Source of the DNA: Helicobacter cinaedi CCUG 18818 = ATCC BAA-847
Lineage (GTDB): Bacteria > Campylobacterota > Campylobacteria > Campylobacterales > Helicobacteraceae
Assembly: GCF_000155475.1 (NCBI RefSeq)
Contig: NZ_DS990392.1
Location: 551,053-615,052 of the forward strand
DNA length: 64,000 nt
Direction: 5' to 3'
In this document: positions 37,938 to 46,492 of the stretch, piece by piece
Layout of the letters: every line of letters starts with the position of its first letter
How positions within the stretch are numbered: the stretch's first letter is position 1
Notes under the pieces: generated by a model
The model's input: only the letters and a program-made list of their open reading frames with translations
Databases searched by the model: none
What the model was told of the DNA's origin: nothing
Position numbers and translations under genes: made by a program

Positions 37938-38926
37938 TAAAACTGCTCCAATACTCGTAAATCTGTCTCAAAAAAACTACGCAAATCATTCACACAATGA
38001 ATAAGCATAGCAAACCGCTCCACTCCAAGCCCAAAGGCATATCCACTCACATCTTTATAGCCCACAGATTCAAAGACTTTATTATTTACAATCCCGCAGC
38101 CTAGCACTTCAAGCCACCCTGTGTGAGAGCAAACCCTACAACCCTCGCCTTTACAAAACACACAGCTTATATCTACCTCCGCACTCGGCTCTGTAAAAGG
38201 GAAAAAGCTAGATCGAAAGCGGATTTTTACATCACCAAACATAAAGTGTAAAAAATCCTCCAAAATATACTTCAAATGCGAAAAGCTAATGCTATCTTTT
38301 TTATCCACCACTAAGCCTTCCACTTGATGAAACATCGGCGAATGCGTCAAGTCATAATCCCGCCTAAACACACTGCCCGGTGCTATCATACGGATAGGCA
38401 ATGAGCCTTTTTCCATCGTGCGAATCTGCACAGGCGAAGTATGTGTGCGAAGCAACATAGAATCTTTAAAATAAAAGGTATCTTGCATATCTCGTGCAGG
38501 GTGGAATTTAGGGAGATTAAGTGCTTCAAAGTTATGAAAATCATCTTCCACAAGCGGACCACTTTCAATAGAAAAATTCATATTTACAAAAAAATCAATA
38601 ATCCTATCCATTGTTTGATAAATAGGGTGTCCGCTACTCTTAGGACGTAAGGCACTAAAAAGACTTGCATCAATGGCTTCTTTGGCGAGATTTTCATTCA
38701 TTTGAGCTACAAATAAGCTTTCCTTTTTTTCTGTAAGCTTAGATTCAAACTCCTGCTTAAAGGTGTTTAGAATCTTGGCTTGAATCTTTTTCTGCTCATC
38801 AGGGAGATTTTTGAGTTCAGCAAATTGCTGTGTTAAAATGCCCTTTTTACCCATAATCTCAACGCGGAGATTCTCCACCTCCTGCAAGGTTTGTAATGTT
38901 GAAATTTTTGCGATGATTTGCTCCAT
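37937..38926 (-). CDS. pheS: Phenylalanyl-tRNA synthetase alpha subunit
   Basis: Class II synthetase catalytic subunit: N-terminal coiled coil, motif 1 region [11 protein letters not shown], motif 2 [14 protein letters not shown]...[26 protein letters not shown]-type sequence, and motif 3 [14 protein letters not shown]-like [22 protein letters not shown] CxxC...CxxC cluster ([12 protein letters not shown]) is present, as in many bacterial PheS. I choose the ATG at 38926 (GGAAG five bases upstream), which gives the same distance to the GKKG motif as in the H. pylori protein as I recall it; an in-frame TTG at 38938 is the alternative. Confidence 0.95.
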   Translation of the reverse strand: MEQIIAKISTLQTLQEVENLRVEIMGKKGILTQQFAELKNLPDEQKKIQAKILNTFKQEFESKLTEKKESLFVAQMNENLAKEAIDASLFSALRPKSSGHPIYQTMDRIIDFFVNMNFSIESGPLVEDDFHNFEALNLPKFHPARDMQDTFYFKDSMLLRTHTSPVQIRTMEKGSLPIRMIAPGSVFRRDYDLTHSPMFHQVEGLVVDKKDSISFSHLKYILEDFLHFMFGDVKIRFRSSFFPFTEPSAEVDISCVFCKGEGCRVCSHTGWLEVLGCGIVNNKVFESVGYKDVSGYAFGLGVERFAMLIHCVNDLRSFFETDLRVLEQF

Positions 38927-38981
38927 TTGTGCTTCCAATGCCTATCCTTTGTATGCGTTTATGTCAAAATAAAAAACCGAC

Positions 38982-38987
38982 ATTGTA
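38982..38987 (-). promoter_or_regulatory. Candidate -10 box (TACAAT) for pheS-pheT
   Basis: TACAAT on the minus strand about 55 bases before the pheS ATG, in the divergent gap between pheS and the HIT gene. No convincing -35. No leader peptide or attenuator with Phe codons was seen. Confidence 0.4.
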
Positions 38988-39021
38988 GCACATTAATAGA
39001 TTATTATTGAGATTTAAAAGC

Positions 39022-39027
39022 TATAAT
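39022..39027 (+). promoter_or_regulatory. Candidate -10 box (TATAAT) for the HIT-protein gene
   Basis: Perfect TATAAT on the plus strand, giving a start near 39034 and a leader of about 90 bases. The leader contains a small hairpin, AGGGA-gtaaa-TCCCT (39086-39100), followed by a short T run, which could modulate expression. Confidence 0.45.
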
Positions 39028-39124
39028 TCTGCGGATTTTTGAGATTTGCTACAAAATTTTATCTTGTGGGGCATTGTGAATCTTAAGGGAGTAAATCCCT
39101 ACTTTTTAGCAAAAAGGAGAAAAA

Positions 39125-39466
39125 ATGGCGGAAAAAACGATTTTTGAAAAGATTGTAAGTGGGGAGCTTCCAAGCAAAAAAGTGCTTGAAAATGAGAAGT
39201 TTTTAGCCTTTTATGATATTGCTCCAAAAGCCCCGGTGCATATTTTAGCTATTCCAAAAGTTTGCATAAAGGACTTTGATTGTGCGGATTCTAAGCTATT
39301 AGGGGAGCTTTGTGGCTTTGCACAAGAGGTTGTGAAAAAAGTGGGGCTTGATAAGAGTGGATATAGAATCATTACAAATATCGGCATTGATGGCGGACAG
39401 GAAGTGCCTCATTTGCATTTACATATACTTGGCGGGGCAAAGCTCAAATTCCCTCCGCTTGTGTAA
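39125..39466 (+). CDS. HIT-family (HinT-like) nucleotide hydrolase
   Basis: 113 aa with the histidine-triad signature near the C-terminus (HLHLHILGG) and the usual IFEKIVSGELPSKKVLENEKFLAFYDIAPKAPVHILAIPK N-terminal half. HinT proteins hydrolyse AMP-linked amino groups such as adenosine phosphoramidates; the physiological substrate is uncertain. AAAGGAGA precedes the ATG. The methyltransferase gene starts 22 bases later. Confidence 0.93.
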   Translation: MAEKTIFEKIVSGELPSKKVLENEKFLAFYDIAPKAPVHILAIPKVCIKDFDCADSKLLGELCGFAQEVVKKVGLDKSGYRIITNIGIDGGQEVPHLHLHILGGAKLKFPPLV

Positions 39467-39487
39467 ATTGAAGATTCTATTGCGACA

Positions 39488-40141
39488 ATGCTTGAAGATG
39501 CGATAAAGTGGAATGAACGCTACAAGCAAGGCTTTATGCCAAGTGAGTCTAGTGCGTTTGTGATAGAAGCTTGTGGTGTGCTAAAAGATGTTTTTTCTAT
39601 CAAGGCAGATTCAAAGAATCTAGTTTCAAAAAAACACCCCCACAATACAAGATTAAAAGCCCTCGATATTGCGTGTGGGAATGGACGCCACAGCAAGATT
39701 CTAGCATCTCTTGGATTTTGCGTAGAGAGTGTAGATATATCTCAAATCGCCCTAGAAAACCTCTCACATATTCCACATATCACGCCTATCTGTGCTGATT
39801 TAGATACCTTTAGCATAACGCAAAAATATGATGTGATTTTAAATAGTTTCTTCCTTGATAGAAGGCAATTTATGCCTATAATAAACGCACTTAATCCAAA
39901 TGGCATTGTGCTTTTTGAAACTTTTATTGACATAGATTCTAGCTCTATAAAGCACGATAAAGCCTTGTATATGGGGGAGTTGGAGCAGGTTTTTAGCCCA
40001 CATAATCACTTTGAGATTTTACATTCTCACATTTATGAAAACACAAGGGCAGAATCCGCATATAGACATATCATTCAGCTTATCGCACAATACAAGCCCA
40101 AAGTAGAATCTAACCCCATAAGAAATACCTATGACTTATAG
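39488..40141 (+). CDS. Class I SAM-dependent methyltransferase (TehB-like)
   Basis: 217 aa. SAM motif I is ALDIACGNGRHSKILASLG, motif II VESVDIS, then CADLDTF and the post-I region YDVILNSFFLDR followed by GIVLFETFID. The pattern resembles TehB/UbiG-like small-molecule methyltransferases often seen next to HIT or transporter genes. The substrate cannot be inferred. The ATG follows the HIT gene stop by 21 bases without a strong ribosome site; the 3' end overlaps the MATE gene by 11 bases. Confidence 0.8.
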   Translation: MLEDAIKWNERYKQGFMPSESSAFVIEACGVLKDVFSIKADSKNLVSKKHPHNTRLKALDIACGNGRHSKILASLGFCVESVDISQIALENLSHIPHITPICADLDTFSITQKYDVILNSFFLDRRQFMPIINALNPNGIVLFETFIDIDSSSIKHDKALYMGELEQVFSPHNHFEILHSHIYENTRAESAYRHIIQLIAQYKPKVESNPIRNTYDL

Positions 40142-41486
40142 CTTTAAACAACGCACTTGTAAGATTCTAAAAATCGCTCTGCCCTCTGGTGGGAACTCTT
40201 TGCTTGATATTGCCAATATCAGTATAGCGATGTATTTTATCGCTCATATCTCAAATAACGCAGAGATTACAAAGCACAATATCGTGGCTTTGGGGCTAAG
40301 TATGAGCTGCTGGATGTTTTTATTCGCACTCACAACCATTTTTTATGTCGGCACAAACGCACAAATCTCTCGTGCCTTTGGAGAAAGAAACTACACAAAA
40401 CTCAGCAAGATTCTAAGCACAATGAGTTTTGGGGCGATTCTCTTTTCTATCCCTATTTACTTTCTTGCCGATTTGAGTAATGAATTTTATTTTGACTGGA
40501 TGAATGTGGGTGGGGAGACAAAAACGCTAGGAATGCTCTATCTTAGCTTTATTTTTTATGGTATCCCTGCTTTTTTACTTAAGACAATCTTTATCTCCGC
40601 CCTAGCTGGAGTTGGCGATACAAAAAGTGTGTTTTATATTAAAATCATCGCCACAAGCTTAAATATCGCTCTTAATTATATATTAATTTTTGGTCTAGAA
40701 TCTTTACATATACCATCGCTTGGCATTATGGGAGCGGGTATTGCAAATATGACAATCACCTATCTCGAATGTTTTGTGTTGCTTTGGATTCTCTGTGGAG
40801 TGCATAAACATCTACGCTTGAATCTTAGCTTTGAAGTCAAAATGTTATTTTTTGGCTTAAAGCTTGGAGTGCCTTCAGGGATTGAACGCACTTTGACCAT
40901 CTTTTCACTCGTGCTTATCACAAAGTTTATGACAGATTATGGGCTAGAAGTGATTGCGGGATTCCAAATTGGCTCAAGGGTGGAGAGCTTTATCCTTATG
41001 CCCGGCTTTGGCTTTCAAGTGGCGACAATGGCGTTAGTGGGGCAAATGCTAGGGGCAAAGCGACTGGATATAGCACAGGATTTTATCCGCACAATTTTGC
41101 TTATCTCTAGCGTTACTATGGGGATTTTGGGGCTTTTGCTTTGTGTGTTTGGGGTGGAGCTTTCATCGCTCTTTAGCACAGAATCTGCTGTGGTGGATTA
41201 TTCTTATGCCTATCTTGTGGCGGTTGGATTTTCTCAAGTGCCGCTTATTTGTATCTTTGTGCTTGATGGGGCGTTGCGTGGGAGCGGGGCTACGAAGCTT
41301 TCGCTTTGGGTGAATACGGGGAGCATTTGGATTCTTAGAATCTTGCCGATGTGGCTATGCGTGTATTTTCAAATCAATGTGGTGTGGATTTTTGCCATTA
41401 TTTGTTGCGAGACATACCTGCGTGCGGGACTTTTTGGCTTACTTTTCTACAAGGGCATTTGGAAAAAACATATTGTGAGAATATGA
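40131..41486 (+). CDS. MATE-family multidrug/toxin efflux transporter
   Basis: 451 aa with about 12 membrane helices in two bundles. MATE-like features include the N-terminal PSGGNSLLDIANISIAMYFIAHIS, FYVGTNAQISRAFGERNY, GVGDTKSVFYIKI and the second-half GVPSGIERTLTI, QVATMALVGQMLGAKR and GALRGSGATKLSLWVN. It probably couples Na+ or H+ entry to drug or metabolite export. It overlaps the preceding methyltransferase by 11 bases. About 165 bases with no gene separate it from the glycan locus. Confidence 0.92.
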   Translation: MTYSFKQRTCKILKIALPSGGNSLLDIANISIAMYFIAHISNNAEITKHNIVALGLSMSCWMFLFALTTIFYVGTNAQISRAFGERNYTKLSKILSTMSFGAILFSIPIYFLADLSNEFYFDWMNVGGETKTLGMLYLSFIFYGIPAFLLKTIFISALAGVGDTKSVFYIKIIATSLNIALNYILIFGLESLHIPSLGIMGAGIANMTITYLECFVLLWILCGVHKHLRLNLSFEVKMLFFGLKLGVPSGIERTLTIFSLVLITKFMTDYGLEVIAGFQIGSRVESFILMPGFGFQVATMALVGQMLGAKRLDIAQDFIRTILLISSVTMGILGLLLCVFGVELSSLFSTESAVVDYSYAYLVAVGFSQVPLICIFVLDGALRGSGATKLSLWVNTGSIWILRILPMWLCVYFQINVVWIFAIICCETYLRAGLFGLLFYKGIWKKHIVRI

Positions 41487-41608
41487 GAATTTGCAAGTCA
41501 TTTTTAGAATCTTATAGCTTGAAGATTCTAATTAAACTGCTTGGGAATGGAGTTTGGGCATACTTTAAGATTTTTATTAGATATTCTTACTTATAATTCC
41601 ACTCTTTT

Positions 41609-41614
41609 TATAAT
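41609..41614 (+). promoter_or_regulatory. Candidate -10 box (TATAAT) for the glycan locus
   Basis: Perfect TATAAT 39 bases before the ATG of the PtmA-like gene; a second TATAAT lies at 41592-41597. Both are followed by an AT-rich leader and TTAAGGA. No clear -35. This is the only good promoter seen ahead of the nine tightly spaced genes. Confidence 0.5.
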
Positions 41615-41652
41615 ATTTTCATCTTACAATTAAACTATTCTTAAGGACCAAT

Positions 41653-42444
41653 ATGATTTTAAAAGATAAAGTGGTGGTTGTAACAGGCGGAGCTGGGCTT
41701 ATCGGTAGGGGCTTTATAGAAGCAATTATCCGCCACGGAGGCATTGGCATTATCGCAGATATTGATCTTGCTGCTGCTGAAGCTGCTAAAAATACTATTT
41801 ACCAAAACCTTAAAGATGAGTATTTGAATGTAGATTCTATTTTCTGCATTGAGCTTGATATTACTTCAAAGGCAAGTTTAGAATCTGCTATAACGACACT
41901 GCATTCCCACTTTGGTAAAATTGATGCGTTAGTCAATAATGCCTATCCACGCACAGCAATGTGGGGGAAAAAGAATTTTTTTGAAGTGGAGTATGATGAT
42001 TTTTGTGCGAATATGAATATGCAGATGGGTGGGTATCTGCTGACTTCACAGCAATTTGCGAAGTATTTTAAACAGCAAGGTTATGGGAATATTATCTCAA
42101 TGAGTAGTATTCAAGGTGTGTATGCTCCAAAGTTTGATACCTACATTGGCACACAAATGGATAGCCCTGTGGAATATAGCATTATCAAGGCGGGAGTATG
42201 CCATATGACACGCTATATGGCAAAATACCTTGCCAACACCGGAATCCGCGCTAATGCCATTGCCCCAGGTGGAATCTTGGATAATCAGCCGCAAAGCTTT
42301 TTAGAGCGTTACAAAGGGCATTGCACAAGCAAAGGTATGCTTGACCCACAGGATTTAAGTGGGACACTTGTGTTCCTACTCAGTGATGCAAGTGAATATA
42401 TCAATGGGCAGATTCTAGTTGTTGATGATGGCTGGGGGCTGTGA
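41653..42444 (+). CDS. ptmA: SDR oxidoreductase, PtmA-like
   Basis: 263-aa short-chain dehydrogenase: cofactor motif VVVTGGAGLIGRGF, NNAYPRTA in place of NNAG, catalytic Ser in SMSSIQGVYAPKF, and a YSIIKAG (Tyr-x3-Lys) active site, ending GQILVVDDGWGL. The whole protein tracks the flagellin-modification oxidoreductase PtmA of Campylobacter (VNNAYPR, GGILDNQP, SKGMLDPQDLSGTLVFLLSD), which works in sugar-precursor synthesis for legionaminic-type glycans. The exact sugar made here is unknown. TTAAGGA precedes the ATG; the stop overlaps the next start (TGATG). Confidence 0.82.
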   Translation: MILKDKVVVVTGGAGLIGRGFIEAIIRHGGIGIIADIDLAAAEAAKNTIYQNLKDEYLNVDSIFCIELDITSKASLESAITTLHSHFGKIDALVNNAYPRTAMWGKKNFFEVEYDDFCANMNMQMGGYLLTSQQFAKYFKQQGYGNIISMSSIQGVYAPKFDTYIGTQMDSPVEYSIIKAGVCHMTRYMAKYLANTGIRANAIAPGGILDNQPQSFLERYKGHCTSKGMLDPQDLSGTLVFLLSDASEYINGQILVVDDGWGL

Positions 42445-43331
42445 TGAGCTTTAAACGCAACTTGAAGTTACGCACCATTAAAAGCACATCTTTTTTATGG
42501 TATATTCAAGCATTTCTTAGAAATGGCACACTTATCCCATCTATTAGAAAGCTTCATTCCACACGCAAGAGAGTTTTTGTGCTTGGCAATGGTCCAAGTC
42601 TCAAGGATGATGTTATACCGCATATAAAACAACTAAAAAATGAAGATGTAATGATGGTTAATCAAGCCATCACACATTCTCTCGCTTTGGAAATTAAGCC
42701 ACGCTATTATGTGCTGATGGATCCTGCATATTGGGGATTTTATACCGATGAAGAAGACACCGAAGATAAATTAATTACTGCTTGTGTGCAAGAGTTAGAT
42801 AGAAGTTTAAAAGAAGTTGATTGGGATATGACGATTCTCGCTCCTTACAATTTCTACAAAAAACGCACAAGCAAGGGAATTGCACTTTCAAATCCACATA
42901 TTCATATCGCAACATTTAATGCAGTGGAGCTTTACACTTTTTTCCGCCTTCAAAATTGGCTTTATAAACGCAACTTTGCCATTCCAAGTGGGATCAATGT
43001 GCTTATTGCTTCACTATCCTGTGCGGTAACAATGGGATATGAGCACATTTATCTCTTAGGTGCAGATAGTAATTGGCACACACAGCTTGGCGTAGATTCA
43101 GATAATCGCACATATTCTCTTGATACACACTACTATCACGATGATGTGCAAAAATGTTACTCCCCATACCCATTGTCATTTCATATGGAGTGTATTACAG
43201 CAGCATTCAAAGCCTATGATATGTTGGGCAAAAATTTTCCACAAATTTCCAATCTTTCATCTATATCAATGATCGATGCATTTCCTAGAGACACATTATT
43301 CTCTATTTTTAACGGGGGGGGGGGCAGTTGA
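42444..43331 (+). CDS. GNGPSLK-type putative glycosyltransferase (DUF115/GT42-like), C-terminal G tract, copy 1
   Basis: 295 aa. RVFVLGNGPSLKDD near residue 45 is the nucleotide-binding signature shared by DUF115/MptE-like flagellin-glycosylation proteins and GT42 sialyltransferases. AIPSGINVLIASLSCAVTMGYEHIYLLGADSNW matches the second conserved block of these families. It is related to the next gene over its whole length. A G11 tract (43314-43324) encodes the last residues NGGGGS-stop. Slippage does not abolish the enzyme but changes the tail: G10 adds about 23 residues (VDKENILPTRFVLVPYPSQ...) and G12 adds a hydrophobic QLIRRIFSLLVLF. The donor and acceptor are unknown. Confidence 0.75.
   Translation: MSFKRNLKLRTIKSTSFLWYIQAFLRNGTLIPSIRKLHSTRKRVFVLGNGPSLKDDVIPHIKQLKNEDVMMVNQAITHSLALEIKPRYYVLMDPAYWGFYTDEEDTEDKLITACVQELDRSLKEVDWDMTILAPYNFYKKRTSKGIALSNPHIHIATFNAVELYTFFRLQNWLYKRNFAIPSGINVLIASLSCAVTMGYEHIYLLGADSNWHTQLGVDSDNRTYSLDTHYYHDDVQKCYSPYPLSFHMECITAAFKAYDMLGKNFPQISNLSSISMIDAFPRDTLFSIFNGGGGS
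43314..43324 (+). repeat. G11 tract at the 3' end of GNGPSLK gene 1
   Basis: Flanked as TTTTAAC-G11-CAGT, exactly as in the FkbM gene at 44663. Located seven codons before the stop, so length changes swap the C-terminal tail rather than truncate. Confidence 0.9.
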
Positions 43332-43393
43332 TAAGGAGAATATTCTCCCTACTCGTTTTGTTCTAGTCCCTTATCCCTCTCAGAGGGGTGTTT

Positions 43394-44266
43394 ATGCGGC
43401 TTAAACCCCTTTGTTTAGATATTTTATATAGCGTTTATTTTTTACAAGCGTTTTTTAGAAACAAAGCTTTTAGCTCCTCTGTTACATCATTAGCTTCTCC
43501 GCAAAATAATGCCATATTTATTCTTGCCAATGGTCCAAGCCTCAAAGATGATATTGCACCATATACCACAGAACTTTCACAATGTCATACACTTATGATG
43601 AATCATTCTGTTACTCAAAATATTCATAGAGATATTCGTCCAAAATATCATATTCTCTTAGATTCTGTATATTTTGTCGGCGATACTTACAACATAATGG
43701 CACAAAGCGACTATGAGCGTGTTAGCAAAGAGGTGCAAGAGCTATATTACTCATTTGAGCAATTATCCTATCCTATTGAGCTACTTGTGCCAAACATTTG
43801 GAAGGATAAAATCCATATTAAAAATCCTCTTATCACGCTACAAACCTTTGGTATAGCAAAGTTTAGAGGCTTTGATTTTATCTCTCGCCTCTTATTTTCA
43901 AAAGCCATTGCCCTGCCTTCATACTGCAATGTCCTTATTCCATCTATTATTTGCTGTATTGCAATGGGTTATAAAAAGATTTATTTGCTTGGTTGCGACC
44001 ACGACTGGTTCAAAGGCTACTTTGTAGACTCGTGCAATAGGCTATACATAGATTATAAGCATTTTTATGAAGAGCAGCAAACTGAATCCAACTTTGCAAA
44101 AATTAGTCTTCCAAATATTTTAAGTGTGGATGCTGAAATCTTACACTCATATCACACTATTCAGCATATATTTAAAAATATCTCAATTTATAATCTTTCT
44201 TCCAACTCAGCTATTCAAGTATTTCCACGAAGCACTTTAACGGAAATATTTATGGGGGGGGGGTAA
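43394..44266 (+). CDS. GNGPSLK-type putative glycosyltransferase (DUF115/GT42-like), C-terminal G tract, copy 2
   Basis: 290 aa, a diverged paralogue of the preceding protein: IFILANGPSLKDDIAPY near residue 40, HSVTQNIHRDIRPKYHILLDSVY, AIALPSYCNVLIPSIICCIAMGYKKIYLLGCDHDWF, and a similar end (QVFPRSTLTEIFMGGG compared with DAFPRDTLFSIFNGGGG). The ATG at 43394 has GAGGGG upstream; a GTG two codons earlier is less likely. A G10 tract (44254-44263) forms the last three Gly codons before TAA. G11 would append about 29 residues with a strongly hydrophobic segment (ILSFYFLLFCFILITV); G12 would append a tail starting GKSKDSILLFFAFLL. Function otherwise unknown. Confidence 0.75.
   Translation: MRLKPLCLDILYSVYFLQAFFRNKAFSSSVTSLASPQNNAIFILANGPSLKDDIAPYTTELSQCHTLMMNHSVTQNIHRDIRPKYHILLDSVYFVGDTYNIMAQSDYERVSKEVQELYYSFEQLSYPIELLVPNIWKDKIHIKNPLITLQTFGIAKFRGFDFISRLLFSKAIALPSYCNVLIPSIICCIAMGYKKIYLLGCDHDWFKGYFVDSCNRLYIDYKHFYEEQQTESNFAKISLPNILSVDAEILHSYHTIQHIFKNISIYNLSSNSAIQVFPRSTLTEIFMGGG
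44254..44263 (+). repeat. G10 tract at the 3' end of GNGPSLK gene 2
   Basis: Directly precedes the TAA stop. Each of the two other phases reads on into the intergenic region and ends near the FkbM start, giving hydrophobic tails. Confidence 0.9.
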
Positions 44267-44300
44267 AAGTAAGGATTCTATCCTTTTATTTTTTGCTTTT
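44264..44300 (+). terminator. Possible weak intrinsic terminator between GNGPSLK gene 2 and FkbM gene
   Basis: AAGGA-ttcta-TCCTT followed by TTATTTTTTGCTTTTTTG, with an A run upstream. The stem is only five G/C-poor pairs, extended by A:T pairs. It would make FkbM and later genes partly polar, but no separate promoter is evident downstream. Confidence 0.3.
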
Positions 44301-44335
44301 TTGCTTCATTCTCATCACAGTCAAGAGGGGACAAT

Positions 44336-45052
44336 ATGGTAAAGTCCTTTCTTAAAAAAATCCTACCAAATAAACTTCAAGCTTGGCTCATCCATATAAG
44401 AAATCTCCACATCACACGCTTTCACACCAAATCTTACGCCATACAAGGTGAAGATTTAATCTTGCGTGAGCTTTTTGAATATGCTAAAAGTGGCTTCTAT
44501 GTAGATGTAGGTGCTCATCACCCATTTAGATTCTCAAATACTTATTTATTTTATAAAGTCGGTTGGCGTGGGCTTAACATTGATGCTATGCCCAATTCAA
44601 TGAAACTTTTTAATCGTTTCCGCCCTAGGGACATTAATATTGAATGTGGCGTAGCTTTTAACGGGGGGGGGGGCAGTATGATTTATTATAGTTTTAATGA
44701 ACCCGCCCTTAATGGCTTTAGTCCAATTTTAAAAACAAAATATGATAATCACCCACTCTACCATTTGATTGATGAAATCTCTGTGCCTGTGCGGAGTTTA
44801 GAATCTATCCTTGATGAATATTTGCCGCAAGAGACCCATATTGATTTTTTAAGCGTTGATGTTGAGGGGCTTGATTTAGAGGTGCTGAAATCAAACAACT
44901 GGGATAAATACCGCCCAAAAGTTGTAGTTATAGAATGTTGGGATAGTGATTTAAAAAATATAAAGTACACAGATATTTATACCTTTCTTACCGCTCACAA
45001 TTACAAGCTTTTTGCAAAGACAATTTATACATTATTTTTTAGGAGTGAATAA
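44336..45052 (+). CDS. FkbM-family methyltransferase, phase-variable, ON as read
   Basis: 238 aa. The FkbM fold is recognised from YVDVGAHHPFRFSNTYLFYKVGWRGLNIDAMPNS (SAM motif I with the following acidic residue) and HIDFLSVDVEGLDLEVLKSNNWDKYRPKVVVIE. These enzymes O-methylate sugars or peptides; in Campylobacterota they commonly modify capsule or LPS. A G11 tract (44663-44673) in mid-domain encodes NGGGGSM; 10 or 12 G lead to a stop within a few codons, so this is a true on/off switch. The next gene (GTG start) begins directly after the stop codon. Confidence 0.85.
   Translation: MVKSFLKKILPNKLQAWLIHIRNLHITRFHTKSYAIQGEDLILRELFEYAKSGFYVDVGAHHPFRFSNTYLFYKVGWRGLNIDAMPNSMKLFNRFRPRDINIECGVAFNGGGGSMIYYSFNEPALNGFSPILKTKYDNHPLYHLIDEISVPVRSLESILDEYLPQETHIDFLSVDVEGLDLEVLKSNNWDKYRPKVVVIECWDSDLKNIKYTDIYTFLTAHNYKLFAKTIYTLFFRSE
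44663..44673 (+). repeat. G11 phase-variation tract in FkbM gene
   Basis: In frame as read. The immediate flanks TTTTAAC and CAGT are identical to the tract at 43314 although the host genes are unrelated. Confidence 0.9.
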
Positions 45053-46492
45053 GTGAAAAATATTATACTTGTAGATAGGGGGCATACATTAAATTTTTTA
45101 GCCGAAGCATTGTCTCGTGATTATCATATTGTTGTGCTTATCGTAGATTCTGATACAATCGCTAGAGATTTACAAAAAACATACAAAAACCATCCGCAAA
45201 TCACACATATTCTCTCTATGCAGGATTTAGAATATGTTGATGGCACACCTTACCTAGACTATACACTACTCGCAATTTACAAAGAGATTCAATATAAAAT
45301 AGAATTTGTCAATCATAGATGGCTCAATGATGGAATGCTCTCAAGTAATAAATTTATCAATGCTCTCTGTTGGTGGAATCATATTTTTGATACATTTGAT
45401 ATTTCTCTTGTTGTATGCCCAGATATAGAACACGGGGTAACTTATGATATTCCAGTCCATATTGCAAAGTATAGAGATATTCCCTGCTTCATCGCCCCAC
45501 CCACATTAATCTACGCCTCTTCCATACTGCATTACAACGCACAAGCCTACATCCCCTTTGTAAGTGGCAATCTCACAAATCAATCATTCAAAGAAAATCT
45601 TTTTTACTCTTTTGATCCAGATAACATTGCTATACCAAACAACCACACAACATTATGGAAAAAACAAAAACGCCTCATCTATACATTTCTCTTAAAAATT
45701 GGAGGGCAGATTTTGGTGGATTTTGTTGTCTGTCTTTGTAAAATGAATTTTCATATCAAGCAACATTCGGGAAATTTTCCTGTTTCATTTTGGCATAGAC
45801 TTTCAAATCTTTTTTACGCAAAGAAAATGAAAAGATTCTACAAATCTCATTCAGTTAGAATCAATGAAAATGAAAACTTTATTTTCTATGCAATGCACTT
45901 TGAGCCAGAGGGAGGAACTTCTGTTTGTGTGCCATTGCAAAATCAACTCACAGCTATCCAAATGCTTCATAACGCCTTGCCAAAAGGCTGGAAACTCTAT
46001 ATCAAGGAACACCCACATCAATTCATACTCAATAATCCAGAAATGGTATATTTTCTCTATAATCTCAAATGGTGGAAATCCATTGAATTTTATAAAGAAT
46101 TATTAAAGCTCCCCAATGTTGTTTTGATTGATTTTAATACCCCTTCAAAAACACTCCTTGACAAAGCTCAAGCAGTAGCAACCATTAATGGCACAATCCA
46201 TTTAGAATCTACATTCCACAACAAGCCTTGTATTGTATTTGGTGGAAATAATCTCCTTTTACAAAAAGCTAAAAATATCATTTATGTTGATAGTTTTCAA
46301 ACACTCAAAAATGGTATTGAGAGGCTTAGAGAGAATCCAACTAATTTTGATAATTCGCTTGAGATTCAAGACTACATCTCTTTTATTTGCCGTTACGCTA
46401 CAAACTACGCCTCTCCAACAATAGCAAAAGATATATTTTCTAGCATAGAAATATATCTTAACCAATTACCACAAAACAATCAAGGAGCATAA
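45053..46492 (+). CDS. Capsule-polysaccharide-biosynthesis-like transferase (KpsC/KpsS-type domain)
   Basis: 479 aa. The C-terminal half has the pattern of capsule synthesis proteins: NFIFYAMHFEPEGGTSV, NQLTAIQMLHNALPKGWKLYIKEHPHQ (the KEHP loop) and ATINGTIHLESTFHNKPCIVFGG. The N-terminal half begins KNIILVDRGHTLNFLAEAL, a Rossmann-like unit that could bind the acceptor or act as part of a GT-B fold. Related proteins add Kdo linkers or polymer sugars; this one's substrate is not known. Start is GTG with AGGAG upstream. No G tract. rfbF-like gene begins at the next base after its stop. Confidence 0.75.
   Translation: MKNIILVDRGHTLNFLAEALSRDYHIVVLIVDSDTIARDLQKTYKNHPQITHILSMQDLEYVDGTPYLDYTLLAIYKEIQYKIEFVNHRWLNDGMLSSNKFINALCWWNHIFDTFDISLVVCPDIEHGVTYDIPVHIAKYRDIPCFIAPPTLIYASSILHYNAQAYIPFVSGNLTNQSFKENLFYSFDPDNIAIPNNHTTLWKKQKRLIYTFLLKIGGQILVDFVVCLCKMNFHIKQHSGNFPVSFWHRLSNLFYAKKMKRFYKSHSVRINENENFIFYAMHFEPEGGTSVCVPLQNQLTAIQMLHNALPKGWKLYIKEHPHQFILNNPEMVYFLYNLKWWKSIEFYKELLKLPNVVLIDFNTPSKTLLDKAQAVATINGTIHLESTFHNKPCIVFGGNNLLLQKAKNIIYVDSFQTLKNGIERLRENPTNFDNSLEIQDYISFICRYATNYASPTIAKDIFSSIEIYLNQLPQNNQGA

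Noticed and set aside
42445-44266. Possible frameshift fusion of the two GNGPSLK genes through the first G tract
   Set aside because: The phase that matches the second gene (G12) meets a TAG before its start, so no fusion is possible by slippage.
42444-44266. Calling the GNGPSLK proteins sialyltransferases
   Set aside because: They share the nucleotide-binding motif and one further block with GT42 but I could not place the catalytic His/Tyr residues; only a broad glycosyltransferase-like label is justified.
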